Shown one piece after another: positions 1 through 5,165 of a DNA stretch of 5,165 nucleotides. Source of the stretch: Deinococcales bacterium (lineage in GTDB: Bacteria; Deinococcota; Deinococci; Deinococcales; Deinococcaceae). The position numbers were made by a program, and so were the translations under genes. The stretch is taken from assembly GCA_014378225.1 (NCBI GenBank), contig JACMOA010000320.1:1-5165 (forward strand), written 5' to 3'. The notes below the pieces were generated by a model. The model was not told the origin of the DNA, did not search any database, and saw only the letters and a program-made list of their open reading frames with translations. Numbering within the stretch: position 1 is the first letter of the stretch; every line of letters starts with the position of its first letter.

Positions 1-1
1 C

Positions 2-637
2 GCTGACGACAATTGGCTGGTGATTCACTTTGATGGGCGCAACATCGAAGCCCTATCCAAGCTCGAGAAGCGGCGTGGACAGCTCAAAATGTTGATGCAC
101 CGACTCACCAGCAAAAACTTGGTGGAATTAAAGTCGGGTGCAAGCGTGAGTTTTACCCCCACCGCCACCCAGAACCTGAATTTGCCGCAAATTCCCACCC
201 TGATAGAAAGTGGGCGCAGCAGTCCACTGAGTTTCAGCTCGGACGAACTGGCCTTGGTCCTGCAAATGGACGGCGAAAAAACCATCAAGGACCTGCGCCG
301 CTATGAAGGCCGTGAAGGTCAGCTCGAGAGTCTGCTCGAGCGCCTGGAACTCGAGGGTGTGTTGGAGATGCGCGAGGCTCCGCTCAAGCTCAAGGCAGGA
401 ATCTCGAGCGACCTGACCGGAATGAGCATGGCCATAGACCAAAGCGTGCTCGAGAGCTGGGAACGCCGTCTGGGCCGTCAGATTTGGCGTGCCAAAGTTC
501 ACTTGCCCAGTGGCGTGGAGCACTCTTGCGAACTAATGGCCTCCACCGGAGCGGATACCTTTGTGCTGCTGTCTCAGGACGTGGTGAAACAGGGCGGGGT
601 CAAGAATGGAACGGGGGTTAGGATTTACGCAGAGTAG
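2..637 (+). CDS. Hypothetical protein with two winged-helix-like repeats (5' partial)
   Basis: I do not recognise this gene as a named family. The reading frame is open to the left edge, so the true start is probably upstream; a GTG at 20 is an in-frame candidate but would cut into the first repeat. The visible part is 211 residues. It contains two related segments: one encoded around nt 14-133 (LVIHFDG, then GQLKMLMHRL) and one around nt 254-373 (LVLQMDG, then GQLESLLERL). Both follow LV..-DG-...I..L...E.R.GQL..L..RL....-L.E, a pattern typical of small helical or winged-helix modules. A Ser/Pro-rich linker separates them. The last 75 residues look like a separate alpha/beta domain ending in a strand (GVRIYAE). 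There is no membrane segment or signal peptide in the visible part. It converges on gnd. A signalling or regulatory adaptor role is possible, but this is inference only. The frame is secure; the function is unknown. Confidence 0.8.
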   Translation, partial: ADDNWLVIHFDGRNIEALSKLEKRRGQLKMLMHRLTSKNLVELKSGASVSFTPTATQNLNLPQIPTLIESGRSSPLSFSSDELALVLQMDGEKTIKDLRRYEGREGQLESLLERLELEGVLEMREAPLKLKAGISSDLTGMSMAIDQSVLESWERRLGRQIWRAKVHLPSGVEHSCELMASTGADTFVLLSQDVVKQGGVKNGTGVRIYAE

Positions 638-660
638 GAAAATCCGCAGCCCTCGGGGTA

Positions 661-715
661 CAGCAAACGTCGAACGCCAAAATCGTCCCAGACGTTCGGC
701 GTTCGACGTTTGCTG
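661..715. terminator. Perfect 18-bp inverted repeat between convergent genes, possible bidirectional terminator
   Basis: The arms CAGCAAACGTCGAACGCC (661-678) and GGCGTTCGACGTTTGCTG (698-715) are exact reverse complements separated by a 19-nt loop. The element starts 23 bp after the stop of the plus-strand hypothetical gene and lies 52 bp beyond the stop of gnd, so it sits where a shared terminator would be expected. No clear T tract follows it on either strand (the best are TTTT at 725-728 on plus and TTTT about 20 nt beyond the arm on minus). It is therefore not a classical intrinsic terminator, and it could instead be a dispersed palindromic repeat. The inverted repeat is certain; its function is inferred. 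Confidence 0.6.
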
Positions 716-767
716 CTCTCGAGCCTTTTGCTTCCTGCCTTTAGCGGCGTGTAGCTGCTATTCGCCC

Positions 768-2225
768 CTAAGCGTTGTAGGTGCTCGAGGCGGTACTTCC
801 CCCGCGTCCGGTCCAATTGGTGTGAAAGAACTCGCCTCGGGGTTTGTCTACCCGCTCATAAGTGTGTGCGCCGAAGTAGTCGCGCTGGGCTTGCAGCAGG
901 CTGGCGGGTGAGTTGCTCGAGCGGTAGCCGTCAAAGTAGGCCAGTGCCGAGCAGAACGCGGGCAGGGCGACGCCGTGTCCAATGCCGATGGCGATGGCTT
1001 TGCGCCAGTTGGTTTGAGCATTGCCGATGGCCCCGGCAAAAAAGGGCGCAAGCAGCAGGTTCTCGAGCGCTGGATTAGCGTCGTAGGCGTCTTTGATGTC
1101 ATTCAAAAAGCGGGCGCGGATAATGCAGCCCTCACGCCACATCAGGGCGATGGAGCCGAAATTGAGCGGCCAGTGGTACTCAGCAGAAGCTAGGCGCATC
1201 ATCTGATAGCCCTGCGCGTAAGAGCAAATTTTGCTGGCGTACAGCGCCTGCCGCACCATCTCGATGAACTCGAGTTTGTCGCCTTCATACGCGCCCACTT
1301 GAGGACCGCTCAGAATGCTCGAGGCCGCTACTCGCTCTTCCTTGAGCGCGGACATGGCCCGTGCAAACACCGCCTCGGCAATGGTGGGCATCGGAGAACC
1401 CAAATCCAACGCCGCCACCGAGGTCCACTTTCCGGTTCCTTTCTGTCCAGCGGCGTCCAGAATCACGTCCACCATTGGCTTTCCCGTTTCATCGTCGGTT
1501 TTAGTCAAAATTTCGGCGGTGATTTCGATGAGGTAGCTGTCCAGCTCTCCTTTGTTCCACTCGGTAAAGATGCCTGCCAGCTCGAGCGGACTCAGGCCCA
1601 GAACCTCGCGCAGCAGGGCGTAAGCTTCGGAAATCATCTGCATATCGCCGTACTCGATGCCGTTGTGAACCATCTTGACAAAGTGACCCGCGCCGTCCGG
1701 CCCCACCCAGTCGCAGCACGGCGACCCACCCTCCACTTTTGCGGCGATACCCTGAAAGATAGGTTTGACAAACGGCCACGCGGCTTCGTGACCTCCTGGC
1801 ATGATGCTGGGACCGTGTAGCGCCCCTTCCTCACCGCCAGAAACGCCCGCACCTACGTACAGCAACCCCTTCTCCTCGAGTTCTTTAGCGCGGCGCTGGG
1901 TGTCAGTGAACAGGCTGTTTCCACCGTCAATCAGGATATCACCGGGTTCAAGCAGCGGCTCGAGCTGCCCAATATAGCTGTCCACCGCCGCACCCGCCTT
2001 GACCATCAGCATGATACGGCGCGGTTTTTTCAGCGCGGCCACCAAATCTGGAAGCGAATGAACCCCGATAATGTTCTTGCCCGCAGCGCGTCCAGCCATA
2101 AAATCGTCCACTTTGCTTGTGGTGCGGTTGTGCGCCGCCACGGTAAAGCCCTTAGATTCCATGTTCAGAATGAGATTTTCGCCCATCACCGCCAGCCCAA
2201 TTACCCCAATATCTGCCTGAGTCAT
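768..2225 (-). CDS. gnd: 6-phosphogluconate dehydrogenase, decarboxylating
   Basis: This cytosolic enzyme oxidises and decarboxylates 6-phosphogluconate to ribulose 5-phosphate, producing NADPH in the oxidative pentose phosphate pathway. The 485-residue length fits the long, NADP-dependent homodimeric class. The N-terminal Rossmann fold has GLAVMG (residues 10-15) and HNRT (32-35, the NADP 2'-phosphate region). The substrate site includes [18 protein letters not shown] (128-145) and the catalytic stretch [13 protein letters not shown] with Lys184, His187, Asn188 and Glu191. KGTGKWT (262-268), FARAMS (287-292) and QRDYFGAH (447-454, with Arg448 and His454 that bind substrate across the dimer) are also intact. 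The tail [18 protein letters not shown] resembles that of animal 6PGD and is longer than that of E. coli Gnd. The ATG start is preceded by AAGGGG at 4 nt. Eight CTCGAG hexamers lie in the gene. No key residue appears to be missing. Confidence 0.97.
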   Translation of the reverse strand: MTQADIGVIGLAVMGENLILNMESKGFTVAAHNRTTSKVDDFMAGRAAGKNIIGVHSLPDLVAALKKPRRIMLMVKAGAAVDSYIGQLEPLLEPGDILIDGGNSLFTDTQRRAKELEEKGLLYVGAGVSGGEEGALHGPSIMPGGHEAAWPFVKPIFQGIAAKVEGGSPCCDWVGPDGAGHFVKMVHNGIEYGDMQMISEAYALLREVLGLSPLELAGIFTEWNKGELDSYLIEITAEILTKTDDETGKPMVDVILDAAGQKGTGKWTSVAALDLGSPMPTIAEAVFARAMSALKEERVAASSILSGPQVGAYEGDKLEFIEMVRQALYASKICSYAQGYQMMRLASAEYHWPLNFGSIALMWREGCIIRARFLNDIKDAYDANPALENLLLAPFFAGAIGNAQTNWRKAIAIGIGHGVALPAFCSALAYFDGYRSSNSPASLLQAQRDYFGAHTYERVDKPRGEFFHTNWTGRGGSTASSTYNA

Positions 2226-2345
2226 AATTCCCCTTTTATACTAATTCGGCTGCGCTCGAGAGTGCTCGAGAATGAGTCTGCTCGAGTTTGTGTCAGCATA
2301 ACGTAAAAGCGGGAAACGCTCGAGTGTTTGTCTGGATTGGGTTTG
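2226..2345 (-). promoter_or_regulatory. gnd leader: Shine-Dalgarno and weak promoter candidates
   Basis: Read on the minus strand, AAAAGGGGAA (2228-2237) lies just upstream of the gnd ATG, with AAGGGG spaced 4 nt from it; this supports the chosen start. A terminator further upstream implies that gnd has its own promoter. Only weak candidates are visible. TATGCT (2295-2300) as a -10 has TCGAGC (2318-2323) 17 bp upstream as a poor -35. TATAAA (2235-2240) is a better -10 but would leave almost no leader and overlaps the Shine-Dalgarno. Four CTCGAG copies are packed into this leader. The ribosome site is well supported; the promoter call is a guess. Confidence 0.4.
2255..2324. repeat. Cluster of four CTCGAG palindromes upstream of gnd
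   Basis: CTCGAG occurs at 2255, 2265, 2281 and 2319, giving start-to-start distances of 10, 16 and 38 bp. The first three share the context TG(C)GCTCGAG or TGCTCGAG: gcgCTCGAG, gtgCTCGAG and ctgCTCGAG. This is the tightest non-coding grouping of the hexamer in the window and lies within the presumed gnd promoter and leader. It may be an operator-like array, or a chance dense patch of the window-wide repeat family. The sequence does not decide between these. Confidence 0.6.
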
Positions 2346-2436
2346 GGTGGGTCTAACGCTGTCTTGGCCCAATTACAGCACGTCTTGGTCTGAACAGCAC
2401 CTAGCGGGCCTGACCGCCTCACGAGCTGGGCCGCTT

Positions 2437-2468
2437 TCAAAAATATCCCCCCTATTTTGTAGGGGGGA
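2437..2468 (-). terminator. Intrinsic terminator of the general stress protein gene
   Basis: A 9-bp perfect stem, TCCCCCCTA (2446-2454) with TAGGGGGGA (2460-2468), encloses a 5-nt loop. Read on the minus strand it is followed directly by TATTTTT, a proper U tract. There is no T tract on the plus side, so it works for minus-strand transcription. It lies 27 bp beyond the stop of the 2495-2995 gene, its obvious client, and separates that gene from gnd. Confidence 0.9.
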
Positions 2469-2494
2469 ACTAAAAGACTTTATGGCTCGAGCTT

Positions 2495-2995
2495 TTACAG
2501 TTTTACACGCTCGTTTTCGCCGCCATTGGCAGGTGTTCCGGTCAAAGTGGCTTTCACAAATCCAAAAAGCTGCACAAACGTGCTCGAGGGCGAATCCCAA
2601 TACTCCGCGCTCTCGGCGTCAATCTCGAGCACCTCGATAGTGGGGTCGTCCTTGCCGTCTGGAAACCACGCCTTGTTCAGCGGCGACCACAGGCGGTCAA
2701 TGGTGGCCTGGTCGTGGTACGCCTTAGCCTTGCCTGCGATGGACACGTAACTGTTCTTGCCGGGGTCCGCAAAGGCCACATTGACCTGCGGGTACTCTTC
2801 TACCTGCTGGACCTTGCCACTGCTGCGTTTGGTCAGAAAGTAGAGGGTTCCGTCGAATTCAGCGCTCTGAACCGCCATTGGACGGCTCTCGAGTTTACCG
2901 CCCTCGCCCTGGGTGGTGAGCATGGCGGTGTGCATTCCCCCTATGAGCTGGGCTAATTTCTGGACCGCTTCGGAATGAGTTTTAGTATTTTCCAT
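2495..2995 (-). CDS. General stress protein 26-like, pyridoxamine 5'-phosphate oxidase-fold flavin protein
   Basis: This 166-residue protein belongs to the FMN-binding split-barrel superfamily, in the bacterial general stress protein 26 group (COG3871-like). Members bind flavin but have no settled substrate and are not true PNPOx enzymes. Family marks in order are: helix 8-20; first strand TAMLTT (23-28); SRPM (37-40); LYFLTKRSSGKV (51-62); VNVAFADP (71-78); YVSIAGKA (83-90); LWSPLNKAWFPDGKDDP (102-118), a hallmark of this group; and EYWDSPSS (131-138). The tail LTGTPANGGENE is also typical, so the protein looks full length. The start is forced: an in-frame TAG (3005-3007) lies three codons upstream, and the next Met (residue 21) would remove the first helix. 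The only Shine-Dalgarno-like sequence, GAAGG, ends one base before the ATG, which is unusually close. A strong terminator follows the gene. Family assignment is confident; the biological role is inferred from the family name. Confidence 0.93.
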   Translation of the reverse strand: MENTKTHSEAVQKLAQLIGGMHTAMLTTQGEGGKLESRPMAVQSAEFDGTLYFLTKRSSGKVQQVEEYPQVNVAFADPGKNSYVSIAGKAKAYHDQATIDRLWSPLNKAWFPDGKDDPTIEVLEIDAESAEYWDSPSSTFVQLFGFVKATLTGTPANGGENERVKL

Positions 2996-3208
2996 GCCTT
3001 CAGGCTAGGAATTCGCTCGAGGGTAGACCGAATCAAAGGCACAGTGTAAAGGTCAACTCAAGTGTGGATGGGGGTTTGGTCAAAAACGCACTCATGGTAA
3101 ACCTCGAGCAGAAAAGACGTTTCAGAAGGTCTTCTCGAGCATCAAACTAAAATTTTGATTCGATAGACTCAAAACTGTTTACGAGTTCGCTCAAGAACTT
3201 TCAGAGTT
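2996..3208 (-). promoter_or_regulatory. Intergenic region upstream of the stress protein gene, TTGACC pair
   Basis: This 213-bp gap separates the recQ stop from the stress-protein start. On the minus strand TTGACC, a good -35 core, occurs twice, at 3078-3083 and 3051-3056, 27 bp apart. Neither has a convincing -10 at 16-18 bp: the proximal copy has GATTCG or ATTCGG there. TACACT (3043-3048) is the best free -10-like hexamer but is not correctly spaced from either. CTCGAG occurs at 3016, 3103 and 3134. ATCAAA/TTTGAT (3141-3146 and 3154-3159) and AGTTC/GAACT (3184-3188 and 3195-3199) form only short stems without U tracts, so no clear recQ terminator is seen. A promoter probably lies here, but its exact position is unsure. 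Confidence 0.3.
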
Positions 3209-5165
3209 TCAGAAGCCTCGAGAGGCCAGATAACAGCGGATGGCCCCGTAAGAATAAGCACCCTCGAGCGCGTCATAAAGCGGTTTCAACCTCGAGCGTG
3301 CTTCCACAGGCAAGCTCTTGAACGCCCGCTCGAGCACTTTGGCGTCTTCAGGGTCGTGGTGGGTGGCTTCTTCAAAGGTGAGTTCACCGTCTGCCACAAA
3401 CTCGGCCAGATGGTTGAAAATGGTGTCTACGCCCAGACCGCGCTCGGCAGCAATCTGGGCCGGACTGAGGCCACCCTGAGCCAGCTCGAGCGAAATACGT
3501 CCGGTGCTTTTTTCGGATTTGGTCCGCACCGGCGCACTCGAGTTTGAAGCCCCACGCCTGAGGCCGTCGTTTCGTACCGCCGCTGAACTCGAGGCCCCCA
3601 TAAACGACTCGAGCAGGTGAGAATTTGCCCGTTCCCGAGTAGGCGCAGGTTTAGGCTCGACCATTTCCTTTTCCCCGCTCGAGAACCCTTGGAGCACCTC
3701 GAGAAATTTGTTTCCATAGTGCTCGAGCTTGACCTTGCCCACGCCCGAAATGCGGCCCAGTGCCGCCAGTGTTCCAGGCAATTCTGAAGCCATTTGCCGC
3801 AAAACGCTGTCGTGAAAAATCACGTAAGGCGGCACGCCCTGCGCTTTAGCCAGTCCCAGGCGCAAGGTCCGCAGCACCTCGAAGACCTGAGGATTTTTGA
3901 TTTCCGGACTTCCCGCCGCCACGCGCTTTCCAGCCCGCTCTCGAGGACTCAATTTCTCTTTCTTAGCTTTGGGCTGCTCTTTACGCAGCCAGACTTCTTC
4001 TTCACCCTTCAGCACAGGCCACGCTCGGGGTCCCAACAACAGGGAGCCGTGACCCTCACCGTCAGGAACAAGTAAACCCAGCGTGATGAGCTGACGGGCA
4101 ATGCCGCGCCACTCGAGTTCGGGAATCTCCTTGCCCACCCCATAGGTGCTGAGCTGGTGGTGGCGCAGCCCTATCGTTCGAGGGTCGTCCTTGCCTAATA
4201 GCACGCCTATCAGGTGGCCCACCCCAAAGCGCTCCCCGGTGCGCTTGACGTTGGAAAGAAACATCTGCGCGGCCTTGGTGGCGTTCCAATTTTCGGGCGG
4301 AACGTCGCAGGTGTCGCAGTTGCCACACGGCACCGAGGTTTCGCCAAAGTAAGACAGCAAGACCTGCCGCCGACAGCTCGAGGTCTGGGCGTATCCCAGC
4401 AGCGCCTCGAGTTTCTGGATTTCCACCCGTTTTATTGCGTCAGGAGAGCCACCACCCTGAATCATCTGACGGCGTCTCAGCACGTCCTGAGTACCGTAGA
4501 GAAGTAAGGTGCTCGAGGGCAGTCCATCGCGTCCCGCACGTCCTGTTTCCTGATAATACGCCTCTAAACTGCTGGGCAGGTCCAAATGGGCCACAAAGCG
4601 CACATCCGGCTTGTCAATGCCCATTCCGAAGGCCACCGTAGCCACCACAATCACCCCATCTTCGCGCAAAAAGCGCTCCTGGTTGTTGTTTTTCTCGGCG
4701 ATGCCCAGGCCCGCGTGGTAGGGCAGCGCTTTGAACCCTTCTTTGGAAAGCCACATGGCGTGCTCTTCTACACTGGCCCTGGATAAGCAGTACACGATTC
4801 CGGCCTCGCCGTCGAAATCGCGCAGGAACTCGAGCAGTTGCTTCTTTGGGGTATTTTTTTCCTGAATGGCGTAGTGGATATTGGGACGGTCAAAGCTCGA
4901 GAGGAAGGTTCTGGAACTTTCCAGGCCCAACTTTTCCCGAATCTCGCGGCGGGTCAGGTCGTCGGCAGTGGCGGTAAGGGCCAGCCGGGGTATTCCGGGA
5001 AAGCGCTGATGGAGTACGCTCAATGCGGTATATTCGGGCCGGAAATCGTGGCCCCACTGAGAAACGCAGTGCGCCTCGTCAATGGCAAACAGGGAAACAG
5101 GCGCGTAAGTGAGCAGCTCGAGGAAGCGTGGGGTCAGCAGCCGCTCGGGGGCAACGTACAGCAAA
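3209..5165 (-). CDS. recQ: ATP-dependent DNA helicase RecQ (5' partial)
   Basis: RecQ is a 3'-to-5' superfamily 2 helicase that unwinds DNA during recombinational repair. The N-terminus, including the Walker A motif, lies beyond the right edge; by comparison with E. coli RecQ roughly 115 residues are missing. Of 651 visible residues, LYVAPERL (2-9), the DEAH box (29-32) with its aromatic loop [14 protein letters not shown] (63-67), [13 protein letters not shown] (124-136), [14 protein letters not shown] (176-189) and [12 protein letters not shown] (203-214, arginine finger region) are intact. A zinc site is formed by Cys264, Cys280, Cys283 and Cys286, followed by an RQC winged helix (about 290-390). 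One HRDC domain spans about 424-494. A low-complexity Ser/Ala/Arg linker (497-553) leads to a C-terminal helix-turn-helix-like domain (about 555-651: [23 protein letters not shown]). D. radiodurans RecQ carries three HRDC domains instead. Nineteen CTCGAG copies lie in the gene, densest at its 3' end. Confidence 0.97.
   Translation of the reverse strand, partial: LLYVAPERLLTPRFLELLTYAPVSLFAIDEAHCVSQWGHDFRPEYTALSVLHQRFPGIPRLALTATADDLTRREIREKLGLESSRTFLSSFDRPNIHYAIQEKNTPKKQLLEFLRDFDGEAGIVYCLSRASVEEHAMWLSKEGFKALPYHAGLGIAEKNNNQERFLREDGVIVVATVAFGMGIDKPDVRFVAHLDLPSSLEAYYQETGRAGRDGLPSSTLLLYGTQDVLRRRQMIQGGGSPDAIKRVEIQKLEALLGYAQTSSCRRQVLLSYFGETSVPCGNCDTCDVPPENWNATKAAQMFLSNVKRTGERFGVGHLIGVLLGKDDPRTIGLRHHQLSTYGVGKEIPELEWRGIARQLITLGLLVPDGEGHGSLLLGPRAWPVLKGEEEVWLRKEQPKAKKEKLSPRERAGKRVAAGSPEIKNPQVFEVLRTLRLGLAKAQGVPPYVIFHDSVLRQMASELPGTLAALGRISGVGKVKLEHYGNKFLEVLQGFSSGEKEMVEPKPAPTRERANSHLLESFMGASSSAAVRNDGLRRGASNSSAPVRTKSEKSTGRISLELAQGGLSPAQIAAERGLGVDTIFNHLAEFVADGELTFEEATHHDPEDAKVLERAFKSLPVEARSRLKPLYDALEGAYSYGAIRCYLASRGF

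Larger units (their letters stand above)
62..5122. repeat. Highly iterated palindrome CTCGAG, 45 copies
   Basis: Exact CTCGAG starts, counted by eye, are at: 62, 323, 335, 350, 403, 449, 718, 784, 916, 1062, 1269, 1318, 1581, 1875, 1959, 2255, 2265, 2281, 2319, 2486, 2583, 2624, 2888, 3016, 3103, 3134, 3217, 3263, 3291, 3329, 3485, 3537, 3588, 3608, 3678, 3698, 3722, 3940, 4112, 4377, 4406, 4512, 4829, 4896 and 5117. Six lie in the hypothetical gene, eight in gnd, three in the stress gene, nineteen in recQ and nine between genes. Chance predicts one or two. Spacing is irregular. Flanking bases are only weakly biased (G precedes in 24 of 45), so the conserved unit is essentially the hexamer. 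Confidence 0.95.

Noticed and set aside
606..911. Plus-strand frame of about 100 codons across the convergent gap
   Set aside because: It overlaps the end of the hypothetical gene and the end of gnd, spans the inverted repeat, and shows no protein family features.
1299..1820. Long plus-strand frame opposite gnd (173 codons)
   Set aside because: It is antisense to the conserved core of gnd, whose motifs are all in the other strand; it is a shadow of GC-biased third positions.
2341..2435. Possible tRNA or small RNA in the gnd-stress gene gap
   Set aside because: No cloverleaf arms, T-loop consensus or paired hairpins were found beyond the terminator; only short chance repeats such as GTCTTGG are present.
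2222..2440. A 72-codon minus-strand reading frame upstream of gnd
   Set aside because: It overlaps the gnd start, runs into the terminator region, has no ribosome site, and its composition does not look like a folded protein. It contains the clustered CTCGAG copies by chance of frame.
3141..3159. ATCAAA...TTTGAT stem as a recQ terminator
   Set aside because: It has only six A/T-rich base pairs and no following U run; it is too weak to call.
62..5122. CTCGAG copies as a CRISPR array or tandem repeat
   Set aside because: The unit is only 6 bp, spacing is irregular from 10 to over 300 bp, and most copies are inside conserved genes.
768..5165. gnd, stress gene and recQ as one operon
   Set aside because: They share a strand, but the gaps are 213 and 269 bp and a strong intrinsic terminator lies between the stress gene and gnd.

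Overview
The window is moderately GC-rich bacterial DNA with compact gene spacing. It holds four protein genes. A hypothetical gene on the plus strand is cut by the left edge (2-637). Three tandem minus-strand genes follow: gnd, 6-phosphogluconate dehydrogenase (768-2225); a general-stress-protein-26-like flavin split-barrel protein (2495-2995); and recQ, a DNA helicase cut by the right edge (3209-5165). The host cannot be fixed from this sequence. The long, animal-like 6PGD tail, the RecQ with an extra C-terminal HTH-like domain and the general stress protein would suit a Deinococcus-group bacterium, but this is a tentative inference.

Layout: the hypothetical gene and gnd converge. The 130-bp gap between their stops holds a perfect 18-bp inverted repeat (661-715). 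The 269-bp gap between gnd and the stress-protein gene holds an intrinsic terminator for the upstream stress gene (2437-2468) and the gnd leader, so gnd is probably transcribed on its own. The 213-bp gap between recQ and the stress gene has no convincing terminator and only weak promoter-like signals. No gene-free stretch exceeds 300 bp. I found no tRNA, rRNA, CRISPR array, insertion sequence or replication origin.

Functionally, gnd supplies NADPH and ribulose 5-phosphate, the split-barrel protein probably handles a flavin in a stress response, and RecQ unwinds DNA in recombination and repair. They share a loose stress and repair theme but do not form an obvious single pathway or operon.

The outstanding feature is not a gene. 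The palindrome CTCGAG occurs 45 times by my hand count in 5,165 bp (about one per 115 bp), against one or two expected by chance. It lies in all four genes and in all three intergenic gaps, and one-base variants are rare by comparison. This resembles the behaviour of the cyanobacterial highly iterated palindrome HIP1, with a different sequence. It leaves a visible mark on the proteins as Leu-Glu and Ser-Ser/Ser-Arg pairs.
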